From: Cruorifilaria tuberocauda
Lineage: Eukaryota; Nematoda; Chromadorea; Rhabditida; Onchocercidae
Length of the DNA stretch: 11,895 nt
Assembly (NCBI GenBank): GCA_013365365.1
Contig: JABVXU010001026.1
Coordinates: 1 to 11,895, forward strand
Direction: 5' to 3'
A program made the translations under genes and the position numbers. This document shows, piece by piece, positions 1-8,599 of the stretch (position 1 is its first letter; every line of letters begins with the position of its first letter). A model generated the notes under the pieces. The model did no database searches. It had not been told where the DNA came from and saw only the letters and a list, made by a program, of their open reading frames with translations.

Positions 1-1349
1 ATAGTAATAATGATAATAATAGTAATTAATAGAATTAGCTGAACGGACGGATGTTCGGCTTTGTGAATTGGGAAAAGCGTAATGAAATGCAATTTCGTTC
101 ATTTTTTATCGCATGAGGAAGAAGCTAATTCGTTTTTCATTTCTGATTTAATATTAGATATATTGGTTCTTGCATAAAATCGATAATAACTATAAATTAC
201 TTTTTTCCTTTTCTCCATTCATTTAATAACCATTTATTGCTTCGCAGTAATTTGCTTTTCCTTTTTTTTTGCTTTCATTTCTCTCTTTTTTCTTCTCTTC
301 ATTTCTCTTATCTTTTTTATCTTTAAGATTGAAACGATTAAAAAGTAAGGAAGTAAAAAGATATTAAAATGGAATAGTTATAATATATTGAAAATATGAA
401 TAACTGATGTTTAAAGCTAATTAAGTAATTTATTTTAGTCCTTCAATTTAATTATTTAATTATATTATTGTAATGGTTGTTTTAATATTGTAATTAAATA
501 ATTTTGAAATTCTTTAATTCCATTTAAAATCAATTAAATAATTTATTTTAGTCTTTTAGTTTAATTATTAAATTATATTATTTTAATGGTTATTTTAATG
601 CTGTATGCAAATAATTTTGAAATTCTTAAATTTATTTGCTTCCTTGTAATTCATAAGTAATCAAAAAAAAAAGAAATGAGCGGAATAACAGTTATTATGA
701 TTATTAGTAATAAGTAATAAGTGATATTGAATAATTTGAAAGGACTTCGTAAGATAAGATCTACCAAATATGAATAAAACAATAACAATTTAAATAAATC
801 TATAGAAATTATTGTAACTGCTAATTAAATATTGTACAATGTATATTTGTATCATACTACTAATTTAATGACTTACTTATGTAAGAATGAGTAATTTTAA
901 ATTTAAAAATAAGTCTTCCAAGTACTAGCAATTTAAATTCTTACTTCATCTTTCTGAAGCAAAAATGAATTTTTAATTATTCTTTGATTTACAGAAAGCA
1001 ATTGTTTCCAAATATTTTACTCGTAACTTAAATACTACAAAAGTATTATGAACGAATTAGACAGTAAATAAGTAGAAGTATGTTAAACGTAAGACGAAAA
1101 ATCAAAGGAATTTAAATTAGATGAATAAAAATAAACCTGTACATTTGTTTAAAAGTAGGCCGAATAAAAAACTTGGCCGTGAAATTGATAACATTAATAA
1201 TCGTATTATACCAAACTATTGACCGGAAATATTTTTTCATCAAATATTCTCATGATCTTTTTAGTCGTTTAATGACGCCAATTTATTATTTAATTCATTT
1301 TGCAAATTTATAATTACTAAATTGTCAAAATATTTATTTCATTAAATAC
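1..1349. other. AT-rich intergenic DNA, no gene seen
   Basis: Frames on both strands are broken by many stops and no splice-bounded coding segment is convincing. The contents are homopolymer runs, TAA/AAT-rich stretches, a 113-bp duplication (listed separately) and a small GC-richer patch at 39-62 with an imperfect inverted repeat (GAAC..GTTC). Confidence 0.6.
421..628. repeat. Diverged 113-bp tandem duplication
   Basis: The segment from 421 recurs from 534 with a constant 113-base offset. Shared blocks include AATTTATTTTAGTC near the start, TTAATTATATTATT / TTAAATTATATTATT in the middle and ATAATTTTGAAATTCTT at the end (498 and 611). The copies differ at scattered positions. Confidence 0.75.
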
Positions 1350-1375
1350 TTTATTAAGTAATTGAATATTTTATT
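1350..1375 (-). terminator. Candidate poly(A) signals of IFT46
   Basis: Two AATAAA hexamers lie on the minus strand at 1370-1375 and 1350-1355, about 70-95 nt past the stop codon and at a normal distance for a nematode 3' UTR. In DNA this AT-rich such hexamers also arise by chance; another is at 1333-1338. Confidence 0.4.
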
Positions 1376-1445
1376 AAGTAATTAAATGAAAGTAACAAGT
1401 GCAAATAAGTATAAAGTGAAAACAAAAAAAAAAGTTTTATACAAT

Positions 1446-1673
1446 TTACAATTCAAGTCGTTCCGGTTCATTGGGATTATTTTGCTCATTATCACTATTG
1501 TTGTAAATATTTTTAGCCAGATTTCGGAAATGTTGTGAATTCCGGAATTCGGCAAACAGCGTGAAAAGTACGTGAAGCGATTGAATCCGAGATTTTTGTA
1601 CAGGTATATCTAATAATGCTAAACAAATATCAACATATTCTTCCAGTGATACATCCAGCGCTGCGCTTGGTAA
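1446..1673 (-). CDS. dyf-6 (IFT46): IFT46 coding exon 8 (C terminus and stop)
   Basis: The last exon follows TTTGCAG and ends with TAA at 1446-1448. It encodes residues 249-323. LDVSLEEYVDICLALLDIPV, KSRIQSLHVLF and EFRNSQHF match the highly conserved IFT46 C-terminal domain. The last 20 or so residues, rich in Asn, Asp and Glu, form a poorly conserved tail. Confidence 0.95.
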   Translation of the reverse strand, partial: LPSAALDVSLEEYVDICLALLDIPVQKSRIQSLHVLFTLFAEFRNSQHFRNLAKNIYNNSDNEQNNPNEPERLEL

Positions 1674-1898
1674 CTGCAAAGTGGTTTGTTGATATCATTT
1701 AAGTTTACTTAATTAATTAATTATTGTGACGTAACGGATTTTAATGATTATAATATATTGTTGACGCAAAAGTGTACAGGAAAATGTATTGTTGTAGATT
1801 GGAAACGAATGAAAATGTATTCTTGGGAATAATGGAAAATCCATTGTTAAGTGTGTTAAAACAATAATGCACGCAATAATAACATAACAACAACAACG

Positions 1899-1955
<57 letters not shown>

Positions 1956-4900
1956 CCAACAATAACAACAACAACAACAACAACAAAAACACTGACAACA
2001 ACAACAACAACAATAACAAAAACACTAACAACGACAACAACAACAACAACAACAACAACCCCAACAATAACAACAACAATAACAAAAACACCAACAACAA
2101 CAACAACCCCAACAATAACAACAACAACAACAACAACAACCCCAACAATAACAATAACAACAACAACAACACCAACACCAACACCAACACTAACAACAAC
2201 AACAACAACAAAAACACTAAAACAACAATATACAATAAGGCACAAAATGAGAAAAAAATAACAAATAACAATAGGCTTACTCTCGAAATTATCAAATGTG
2301 ATTTAGTTTCTAGGCCAGCTAAGGTTTGCTCTCGAAATCATCAAATGTGATCTAGCTTCTAGGCCAGCTACATATTTAGACATTATTTTCAAACTTACTT
2401 ATAGCTGATGCATTTATCCAACAACCATGAATCTTGATGTTTGTTAATTTTCATCAGATTATCATATCAGTATAATTTATATTCATGATTATAATCATGC
2501 TTATTAAAATAATTATACCTATCATTATAATATAATTTGACAATAATTAACATACTACTGATTGATTTAATCTTTTAAAAAAGTTATCGATTGAATCAAT
2601 AAACCTGCTCATTTTTTAACAAATTTTCCACTTCAATTGGCCATTCTTGCATTAAATGTTCAATATTTGGCATTGGTTTTTCATAGATGACAATATCAGG
2701 TGGTTTCGTTCGATGTATTTCCTGTAAAAAATAAAAGAAAATTGAAATTTATAACTAACTTCTTTGTAACTATAAGTTAATCTTCGGTTAATGATAAATA
2801 ATTACTATTATTTGATTAATTCTTTTTTTTTGCCATTTTAGTGAATTTAAATTTTGAACGGAAATTGGTAATTTTAATTAATTCTTTTCTTCCATTTCGA
2901 TTAATTTAAACTGGAAATGAATAATTTTGATTAATTAATTGCGTTTCTTTTTCAGTGAATTTAAACTTTAAATGGAATTGAATAACTTAAAAGCAATACT
3001 TATACTGAAAATACCTTAATACTACTTATCCAATGTTCAATTTCTTCAATATTTTTATCAGCTCTTTCAAGTTTTTTCACCGGTACATCTTTTGTTCCCG
3101 TTTTACAATCCTTTAATTCATTTCGCATTTTCATATTTAAAATGACTGGATCACTTTGTTCCATTGATGGCTCATCCAATACCACCAAACCCAAACCATC
3201 TTCTACCTGTAAACTTTTACCTGCACCTATAACGCATTTTAATAAAACTCTTTTTAATACAAATTATAGGAAAGTAATTAGGATTTCTTGGTAGTAAAGA
3301 TTCGATAAGAATAAAGATTTTTGATATCGATTATTGATAAATTTTCATATATGTATATGTTTACATAAAATATAACTCATGCTAATGACTTTATTGATAA
3401 GTAAATTAGTTCAGTTCAAAGTTTACAAAATTAACGACCTAAAATTTGGTATCACAGAAAATAGTTTATCAATTAAATCTTTAAAATATTTAAACTAATT
3501 TTCCTAATTGCTGAAATTCTGAAATAGTAGTTTACGGGATTTTTAAACTGTAAAAAATATTTATTACTTCCAAAAAAAAAAACGTACCAACACTTTAATC
3601 AAATTGCAAATTAATTATTTGATTTATTAATTAAATTAGTTAAAAAACTAAATTATTTAATTATTTTGAAAAAATTAATTAAAAACTACAGTAAAAGTTT
3701 AAAAATATTAATAAGTAGATTGTTCAAAATCATTGCAAATTATAAAAAATGATTACAAAAATTAAATACAGGAAAAAAAATTAATAAATTATACTAAATT
3801 TCTAAAATTTAAAATTATACTTTGCTAAAAAAAATTGCCTTACAAGCAAGAAATTAAAAAAAAATTTCTTTTTTTAATAAGAAATGAATAAAGGCTGAGA
3901 AGTAAAGATAAAAATTGAAACCTTATCAGGTCGTGGTATTTTGATAAAATTATCAACATCACCAACAGCTGGTATATAATCCACAAGAAATGGTTTCAAA
4001 GTTGGTTCAATTTGTATCACTTTTGCCGTATACGATTCAATATATGATAATAATTCTTTTTCATCTGAACCAAGAAGTGCAAATAAATTTGCACCTAAAA
4101 TACGATCACTTTTTTTCCTTTTAAAAAAAATCTTTTAATTTAAAATCAGAGAAAGATATGATTTATTATAGTAATTTGAAATTAATTACTAAAATATTTT
4201 CAATCAATATTGCTATATTTAAGCATAATAGATTTTCAAATATAAATTTATTGTATTAAACTGATATTTGCAAAAAGCAATCCATTACGCTTTAAATATT
4301 GATTGTTTGCTTCTATTTTTTTTTTCGTTTCTTTTTTTTAATAATTAAAATGAAAGCTTTCTTGCTACTATCAGTTTTCATTTTATCAAAGAACCGGAAT
4401 TTCTTATCTTGCTTATCAGATGTCGCAATATCATCGGTGGCATTTCGTGTTGCAATAGTGGTAACCCGTGCCAAATCAGTAGCACCTTGAATCATTGCTC
4501 CAATAGCACCCTTACCTTTAATATATTTTTAAATTACAAACTGATTAGAAAATCAATCATTATAACCGGTTATGTTATTTAACTAAACTACTTCCGACAA
4601 TTAATTAATTAATTAAATTTGAAAGTAGTTTTAGCATACCGGAAATTTTATAATAAAACATTTAAAATTGGCTGATTAGGAAGAAAAAGAAAATGAAGAG
4701 TTATTGTCGATAAATCAAATGAAAGTAACTTATTATTACTTGAAAATGATTTCGTATTCGAATTACTTTCATCAGTGGAATAAATTGACGATGATTTTGA
4801 CAAAATTTCCACTGATTGATCTTGAAAGAAAAAAAAGTGAAAGAATCTTCAGGATTCTCAAAAATATTAAAGTATTTTCAGTATAAGTTATTCATTTCCG

Positions 4901-5065
4901 TTCAATTTCTATTCAAAATCATATCAAATATATCATTTTAATGATTGTTGTAAATAAATAATTAAAAAAAAACTTTTTAAAATAAGCTATTGAATTATTG
5001 ATTACGTAATCTTTATTTTATTGAAATCATTGAAAATATTTCACGTCATCTTTTTTTCTCTTTCC

Positions 5066-5096
<31 letters not shown>

Positions 5097-6402
5097 ATCT
5101 ATCTATCTATTCCTTTCTATTCGTAAAATTATCGAAATAAATTAATTCCAAAATAGCATTAAGAAAAAAAAAGAAATCATGTCAAGAATACTTATGAAGA
5201 AACAAATTATCCGCTATCTAATGATGATTACGTGATCTTTATTTCGTGATTCTATAATCGTTATTTTTTTCTATTCTTTTTAATTGTGAAACTTAAAAAT
5301 TGTTGCAACAAATTTTTTTTTTTGGCAATTTTTAAAATATTTAATGAAAATTCATCGTACCATGGACAGTACTGCATTCCGTTTTCGATACAGAAGAATC
5401 ATGCTTAGCAAACTTAAACGATGTATGAATTAGCATATTTACCTTGCTTCATTTAAATTTTATTAAATTCTACAAATAACAAATGAAATCATTGAAAATG
5501 GAAATTTATCAGCGAATTTGTTTTTTTTTTTCATATTGAAATTTTATAATAATTAAAATTTAATTGAATACCTAATTTCAATAATTATATTTTTATTTTA
5601 ATATTCCGCAATCAAATTATTTAAATTTCAAATCATACCCGAATTCGTCGATTCTCTCTTGCATAAGAAACTTCTTCACTCTCATCTTAAAATATAAAAT
5701 CAAATTACGATATTTTTGCTATTTCATAAGATAGTTTAAATAGTTTTCTTATTTGAAGAACTTTAATTATTTGAGTTTAATTATTTCGATATTTTATTTA
5801 CTATTCCTATTATTTATGAGAAATTAAAAGGCAGAAAAAGATATTCGATATTTCAAAAAAAAAAAATACCAACCACCATGGACAAAAAAACTTTCTCGCA
5901 CTTTCGCGAGAAATGATAATACTAGAAAAAAATACCTAAAAAAAAACACTACAAGAGTTTACAGTATTTACCTGACAATGAATCAATTTCCGATTCATCA
6001 GTTAACTTTGATTCCTGTTTATTGATCGTTGCTCCTAAAATAATTACCTTAATTAATCAAAAATAAATTAATACAGATAAAATCAATTAGAAATTCGAAA
6101 TAAAAAATGATACTGTTGACGAGATACTATTAGCTAGATAGGTAATTAATTAAATTTTAAAAATATTAGATAATTATCAATGATTAAGAAAACAAATTAA
6201 TTATTCTATTTTTTCAACTGTTCATTCATAAATTAATTCTAAATTTAATTACTTTAAATGTAAATGAAAAAATGAATTCTTAAAATTTTCATGAAATTCT
6301 TATAAATTTCAAATTTCAATACACAAAAATTTCACTCAAACTATTATTTTCATTCTTTCTTTCAAACCTAAAATGCTTGAAATTAAACTTACTTCTGCTC
6401 AT
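1446..6402 (-). CDS. dyf-6 (IFT46): IFT46 / DYF-6, intraflagellar transport complex B protein (8 coding exons)
   Basis: This spliced gene encodes a subunit of the IFT-B complex, which carries cargo along the axoneme and is needed to build cilia; in nematodes these occur only on sensory neurons. My model joins 6393-6402, 5972-6034, 5639-5685, 4369-4510, 3922-4094, 3015-3206, 2605-2721 and 1446-1673, giving 972 nt and 323 residues. The human and algal proteins are about 300-350 residues. Family blocks are clear: DYIPAVGDVDNFIKIPRPDK (about 126-145), GLGLVVLDEPS (149-159), a KPP..MP.I..LMQEW block (about 215-235) and LDIPVQKSRIQSLHVLF (about 269-285). Residues 1-40 are polar and rich in Glu, Ser and Asp, as the family N terminus usually is. 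All exon phases match and no internal stop occurs. The start is the first ATG after an in-frame TGA, followed by a GTAAGT donor. Exons 5-8 are near certain; exons 1-4 are inferred from splice signals and phase. Confidence 0.9.
1886..2230. repeat. (CAA)n microsatellite with interruptions, in IFT46 intron 7
   Basis: About 340 bp of CAA/AAC repeats are interrupted by AAT, ACC, ACT and AAA triplets. A higher-order pattern is visible: CCCCAACAATAAC recurs at about 2059, 2107 and 2140. In the sense of the IFT46 transcript it reads as TTG/GTT repeats. Long open frames encoding poly-Leu or poly-Val across it arise only from the repeat. Confidence 0.95.
2274..2370. repeat. 49-bp tandem duplication in IFT46 intron 7
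   Basis: Two copies, 2274-2321 and 2323-2370, share CTCGAAAT.ATCAAATG and TTCTAGGCCAGCTA with only a few differences. They are GC-richer than the surrounding intron and lie just beyond the CAA repeat. Confidence 0.85.
2605..2721 (-). CDS. dyf-6 (IFT46): IFT46 coding exon 7
   Basis: A 117-nt exon lies between TTTTTTACAG and CAG|GTTTAT and encodes residues 210-248. It contains EIHRTKPPDIVIYEKPMPNI and LMQEWPIEVENLL, aligning with the family HR.KPP....Y..PMPDID.LMQEW segment. Confidence 0.93.
3015..3206 (-). CDS. dyf-6 (IFT46): IFT46 coding exon 6
   Basis: A 192-nt exon, in phase at both ends, lies between TTTACAG and AAG|GTATTT. It encodes residues 146-209. VEDGLGLVVLDEPS followed by QSDP matches the family G.L.VLDEPS..QSDP block. 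The end, IEEIEHWISSIK, corresponds to the family's IDTWIESIS region. An earlier acceptor, TTATAG, would break the phase. Confidence 0.93.
3922..4094 (-). CDS. dyf-6 (IFT46): IFT46 coding exon 5 (start of conserved core)
   Basis: A 173-nt exon follows GTATTTTAG and ends AAG|GTTTCA. It encodes residues 89-145. EKELLSYIESYT corresponds to the family ELF.YI..Y segment, and LKPFLVDYIPAVGDVD and FIKIPRPDK are the most diagnostic IFT46 stretches. Confidence 0.93.
4369..4510 (-). CDS. dyf-6 (IFT46): IFT46 coding exon 4 (likely; ends uncertain)
   Basis: This minus-strand reading frame has clearly coding composition and is GC-richer than its surroundings. It encodes GAIGAMIQGATDLARVTT and continues to FRFFDKMKTD. 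To fit exon 3 (phase 0) and exon 5 (which needs one leading base), it must start after GGTAAG at 4510 and end at A|GTAGCA at 4369. The split codon is then AGT (Ser 88). Neither splice site is strong. An alternative donor at CG|GTTCTT would need a poor acceptor upstream of exon 5. I do not recognise this segment from IFT46 of other animals, so it may be lineage-specific. Confidence 0.5.
4511..5638 (-). other. IFT46 intron 3, the longest intron
   Basis: About 1.1 kb between coding exons 3 and 4. It contains AT-rich DNA and a CT/ATCT microsatellite. I looked for an extra exon that would give a cleaner join to exon 4 and found none convincing. Confidence 0.5.
5051..5110. repeat. (CT)n / (ATCT)n microsatellite
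   Basis: A pyrimidine tract ends in an uninterrupted run of CT dinucleotides (5073-5096) followed by a few ATCT units. It lies in IFT46 intron 3, where the transcript reads GA-rich. Confidence 0.9.
5639..5685 (-). CDS. dyf-6 (IFT46): IFT46 coding exon 3
   Basis: A 47-nt exon follows TTTTAAG and precedes the donor GTATGA. It completes codon 25 as Asp and adds ESEEVSYARENRRIR, ending in phase 0. The acceptor is weaker than the others, with A rather than C or T at -3. The continuation of the acidic stretch from exon 2 supports it. Confidence 0.6.
5972..6034 (-). CDS. dyf-6 (IFT46): IFT46 coding exon 2 (polar, acidic N terminus)
   Basis: A 63-nt exon lies between TATTTTAG and a GTAAAT donor. 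It encodes residues 5-24, ATINKQESKLTDESEIDSLS, and ends one base into codon 25. The acidic, serine-rich composition suits the disordered N terminus of IFT46. Its phases fit exons 1 and 3. Confidence 0.65.
6393..6402 (-). CDS. dyf-6 (IFT46): IFT46 coding exon 1 (start codon)
   Basis: Ten coding bases, ATGAGCAGAA, are followed by a consensus GTAAGT donor. They encode Met-Ser-Arg plus the first base of codon 4, which joins GA from exon 2 to give Arg. An in-frame TGA lies upstream and there is no other Met between it and this ATG. No good 3' splice site lies just upstream, so a spliced-leader acceptor at this ATG is not evident and a 5' UTR exon further away is possible. Confidence 0.65.
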
Positions 6403-6426
6403 TGCTTGTCGTTTTATAGAATCAAT

Positions 6427-6447
6427 AGTGATCAGTTTCAGTGATCA
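6427..6447. promoter_or_regulatory. Direct repeat AGTGATCA x2 just upstream of the IFT46 start
   Basis: AGTGATCA occurs at 6427-6434 and 6440-6447, separated by GTTTC, 25-45 bp upstream of the IFT46 ATG. A TATAAAA on the minus strand lies at 6412-6418, only 10 bases from the ATG. No function is known to me. The repeat could be a factor-binding site in the promoter or 5' UTR, or chance. Confidence 0.25.
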
Positions 6448-6783
6448 ATTTTCCGTTTTATTGCGATATTTTTTTCAAATGATACGATTTTGTCTTAAAG
6501 TTTTTCCTTTTTTAAATAAGCAATTAAATTATTTTATAGTATGTCAAGTTTAATATCAAACTCAATATTTTTCAGCAAATTTATTGTAAACCATATTTTA
6601 AATTCGATTTAATATTTTTAAATTTGCACGTTTAATTAAGTTTATCATTTTATTGTTCTCAGAAATTTTTGAAGTATTTTTTTAGTTTTTTAGCAAATAT
6701 GAATGAATTGTTGAAAAGTTTTAAATTTAATAGGAAATAATATTTTGTGCATGAACATTTAACTAAAACTTAATGATTTAACT

Positions 6784-6861
6784 GATAAGAGTAATCTTAA
6801 TTGAGTTATTTTAATTGATAAGAGTAATCTTAATGCTAAGAGTAATTTTAATTGGGTTATT
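6784..6861. repeat. Short imperfect tandem repeat (GATAAGAGTAATCTTAAT)
   Basis: Three copies begin at 6784, 6817 and 6835. Two carry GATAAGAGTAATCTTAAT and the third GCTAAGAGTAATTTTAAT. The spacing is uneven, and TTGAGTTATT / TTGGGTTATT follows the first and third copies. Confidence 0.7.
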
Positions 6862-6923
6862 GTTTAAAAGGTTTATATTATTGATAATTCTGTGTTAAAT
6901 AATATTTGTGTCTAAGTGTGGAA

Positions 6924-7184
6924 CAAGCCTTAACTCTTTGCTACGAGTTAGTGATAAGCCTGTGGTACTTATCCATAATGGGACAGGCTCTAACTTTGTT
7001 AAGGATAAGCTTGTGGTACTTGTTCATAATGGTAGAGGCCTTAACTTTCTGTTACAGATTGATGATAGCTTTGTAAATTTCCTATTGTTTACAGTGGTAA
7101 AGGCCTTGGCTCTTTATTGACGACAAGCTTGTGGTACTTGTCAGGCCTTAATTTTCTATTATGGATCGATGATAACTTTGTAAT
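6924..7184. repeat. Diverged minisatellite, about five copies
   Basis: Units begin with AGGCCTTAACTTT or variants at about 6924, 6985, 7036, 7101 and 7143. Several contain AAGCTTGTGGTACTTGT and a CATAATGG.A.AGG junction. Unit lengths are about 61, 51, 65, 42 and 42 bp, so copies have gained or lost segments. The stretch is clearly GC-richer than its flanks. A 70-codon open frame across it repeats VVL.HNG at a 17-residue spacing because the 51-bp period keeps frame. I take this as a by-product of the repeat. Confidence 0.8.
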
Positions 7185-7610
7185 ATATCCTTTTTTTATT
7201 TTTAACTTTTAACGGTTCAATAGTCTAAAGTAAAACAACACTTAATTGGTTACTTAAAGAAAAAACACGAAATGGAAATGAATATTTTCATTAAATATTT
7301 TAATTTAATTTTTATAAGTAAAAAATGTTTATTAATTCCAATTAAAACAACGCTAATTTAGACCATTCTTCCAGTATTGATTATATATGATTGGAAAATA
7401 AACGACAATTGTCATGTTTTTCAACAATTTTTAAAATTTCACTTTAACAGTATCAATAATTGATAAGTAAATTACTTATCACATTGTTTTATCACAAACT
7501 TGTATCAAATCAATCGAATAAATTTCAAAAGGGTGATTTTAATTCTCTTTTTTCACTTCTTTTGAAATACTCCACTTTATCTAAAATATATGTGATAAAA
7601 TAATGATTAC

Positions 7611-7613
<3 letters not shown>

Positions 7614-7652
<39 letters not shown>

Positions 7653-7687
7653 ACAGAAAGAAGAGAGAGAAAGAGAGAGAGAAGAAA
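7614..7687. repeat. (GA)n polypurine microsatellite
   Basis: An almost pure GA run with a few GGGA and AAAG interruptions. Such mirror-symmetric purine tracts can form triplex DNA and often vary in length. Confidence 0.95.
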
Positions 7688-7974
7688 ATAATTGTTGAGA
7701 TTTTTGATAAAATTTAGGTGAAACGTCTGAAGTAATGAATTAACAGTTGAATTTCAATAATAAACAAAGGATTCATTGTTTGATAATTCCGCCTGATGAT
7801 AACAATAGAAAGTGCATGTATGATAAATGATAATAGTGTATGATAAATGTATGATTAGTTGATACGAAATGAAATGATGAATGAATGAAAGAATGAGATG
7901 AAAAAATGAAAATGAAAAAATTATTCTTTCAAACTAACAACTATCCATTCTTTATTGCGAATAATTAATATCAT

Positions 7975-8126
7975 TAAATGTGTGAATAATTAATTACTTT
8001 AAAGTTATCATATCAAATAATCATATAAATGTGTGAATAATTAATTACTTTAAAGTTATCATATCAAATAATCATATAAATGTGTAAATAATTAATTACT
8101 CCAAAATTATCATATCAAATAATCAT
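7975..8126. repeat. 51-bp tandem repeat, three copies
   Basis: Units starting at 7975, 8026 and 8077 share TAAATGTGTGAATAATTAAT and TATCATATCAAATAATCAT. The first two are nearly identical and the third has about four substitutions, so the array looks fairly recent. Confidence 0.9.
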
Positions 8127-8165
8127 TTTAAAATGATTGATTTTGTTAAGCTAAACGACAAAAGC

Positions 8166-8197
8166 TAGAAAAGTATTTTACTGATATTACTTTTCTA
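8166..8197. repeat. Small inverted repeat
   Basis: TAGAAAAGTA (8166-8175) and TACTTTTCTA (8188-8197) are exact reverse complements around a 12-base loop. No further context suggests a function. Confidence 0.4.
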
Positions 8198-8517
8198 CTA
8201 TTAATCAAAAAAAGTTTTTACTTTTTAATAGCGAAGATTAATGGCAGAGAAGCAAACAGAAAAATAAAGAAAAAAAGTTTTATTATAAATGTTAAACGAT
8301 TTAAGCTAATTTTAGCTATCAGAAAAAAAGTTACATTTATTGATTTAAAATTATTGATTTATTGATGAGATTGAAGTTTTACATGAAAAATGGAATAATT
8401 TTCAAATAAATCTATTGCAGTACATGAAAAATTAACTCATAATTGGAAATTAATATACGAAAAACTTTATAAGTAAAGCAACTAACTCGAGAATAACTTT
8501 TGTTAGAGCTAAGTGTT

Positions 8518-8587
8518 ATTCGATAATATATTCATTCCTTGTTGCTATTAGCAACCAATTTGTTCGATAGCGTAACATTTATCGAAT
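8518..8587. promoter_or_regulatory. Candidate RFX/DAF-19 X-box within a larger inverted repeat
   Basis: GTTGCTATTAGCAAC at 8541-8555 is a perfect palindrome of the RFX half-site (AGCAAC matches RGYAAC) with a 3-base spacer, within the general consensus GTNRCC(0-3)RGYAAC except for T at the sixth base of the left half. An outer inverted repeat, ATTCGATAA at 8518-8526 and TTATCGAAT at 8579-8587, surrounds it. RFX factors such as nematode DAF-19 drive IFT genes through such boxes. The nearest recognised gene is IFT46, whose ATG is about 2.14 kb away. C. elegans boxes usually have a 2-base spacer and lie within a few hundred bases of the start, so the link is an inference. Confidence 0.4.
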
Positions 8588-8599
8588 GGTAGTAATTAA

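Noticed and set aside
1741..2295. Long minus-strand open frames encoding poly-Leu or poly-Val
   Set aside because: They are produced by the CAA microsatellite, which has no stop in most frames, and they lie inside an IFT46 intron.
4299..4490. Plus-strand open frame with a Phe/Leu-rich start resembling a signal peptide
   Set aside because: It is the antisense of the likely IFT46 exon 4, with the hydrophobic part coming from poly-T.
4704..4886. 60-codon plus-strand open frame
   Set aside because: Lies within IFT46 intron 3, AT-driven composition, no recognisable motif.
6412..6418. TATAAAA on the minus strand as the IFT46 TATA box
   Set aside because: It is only 10 bases from the ATG, leaving no room for a normal transcription start unless translation begins elsewhere.
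6435..6448. GTTTCAGTGATCAA as a proximal X-box for IFT46
   Set aside because: It matches only about 8 of 12 informative positions and lacks the central ATGG and final AAC, so it is no better than chance in this composition.
6908..7120. 70-codon plus-strand open frame with repeated VVL.HNG
   Set aside because: Explained by the 51-bp period of the minisatellite; no splice context and it stops within the array.
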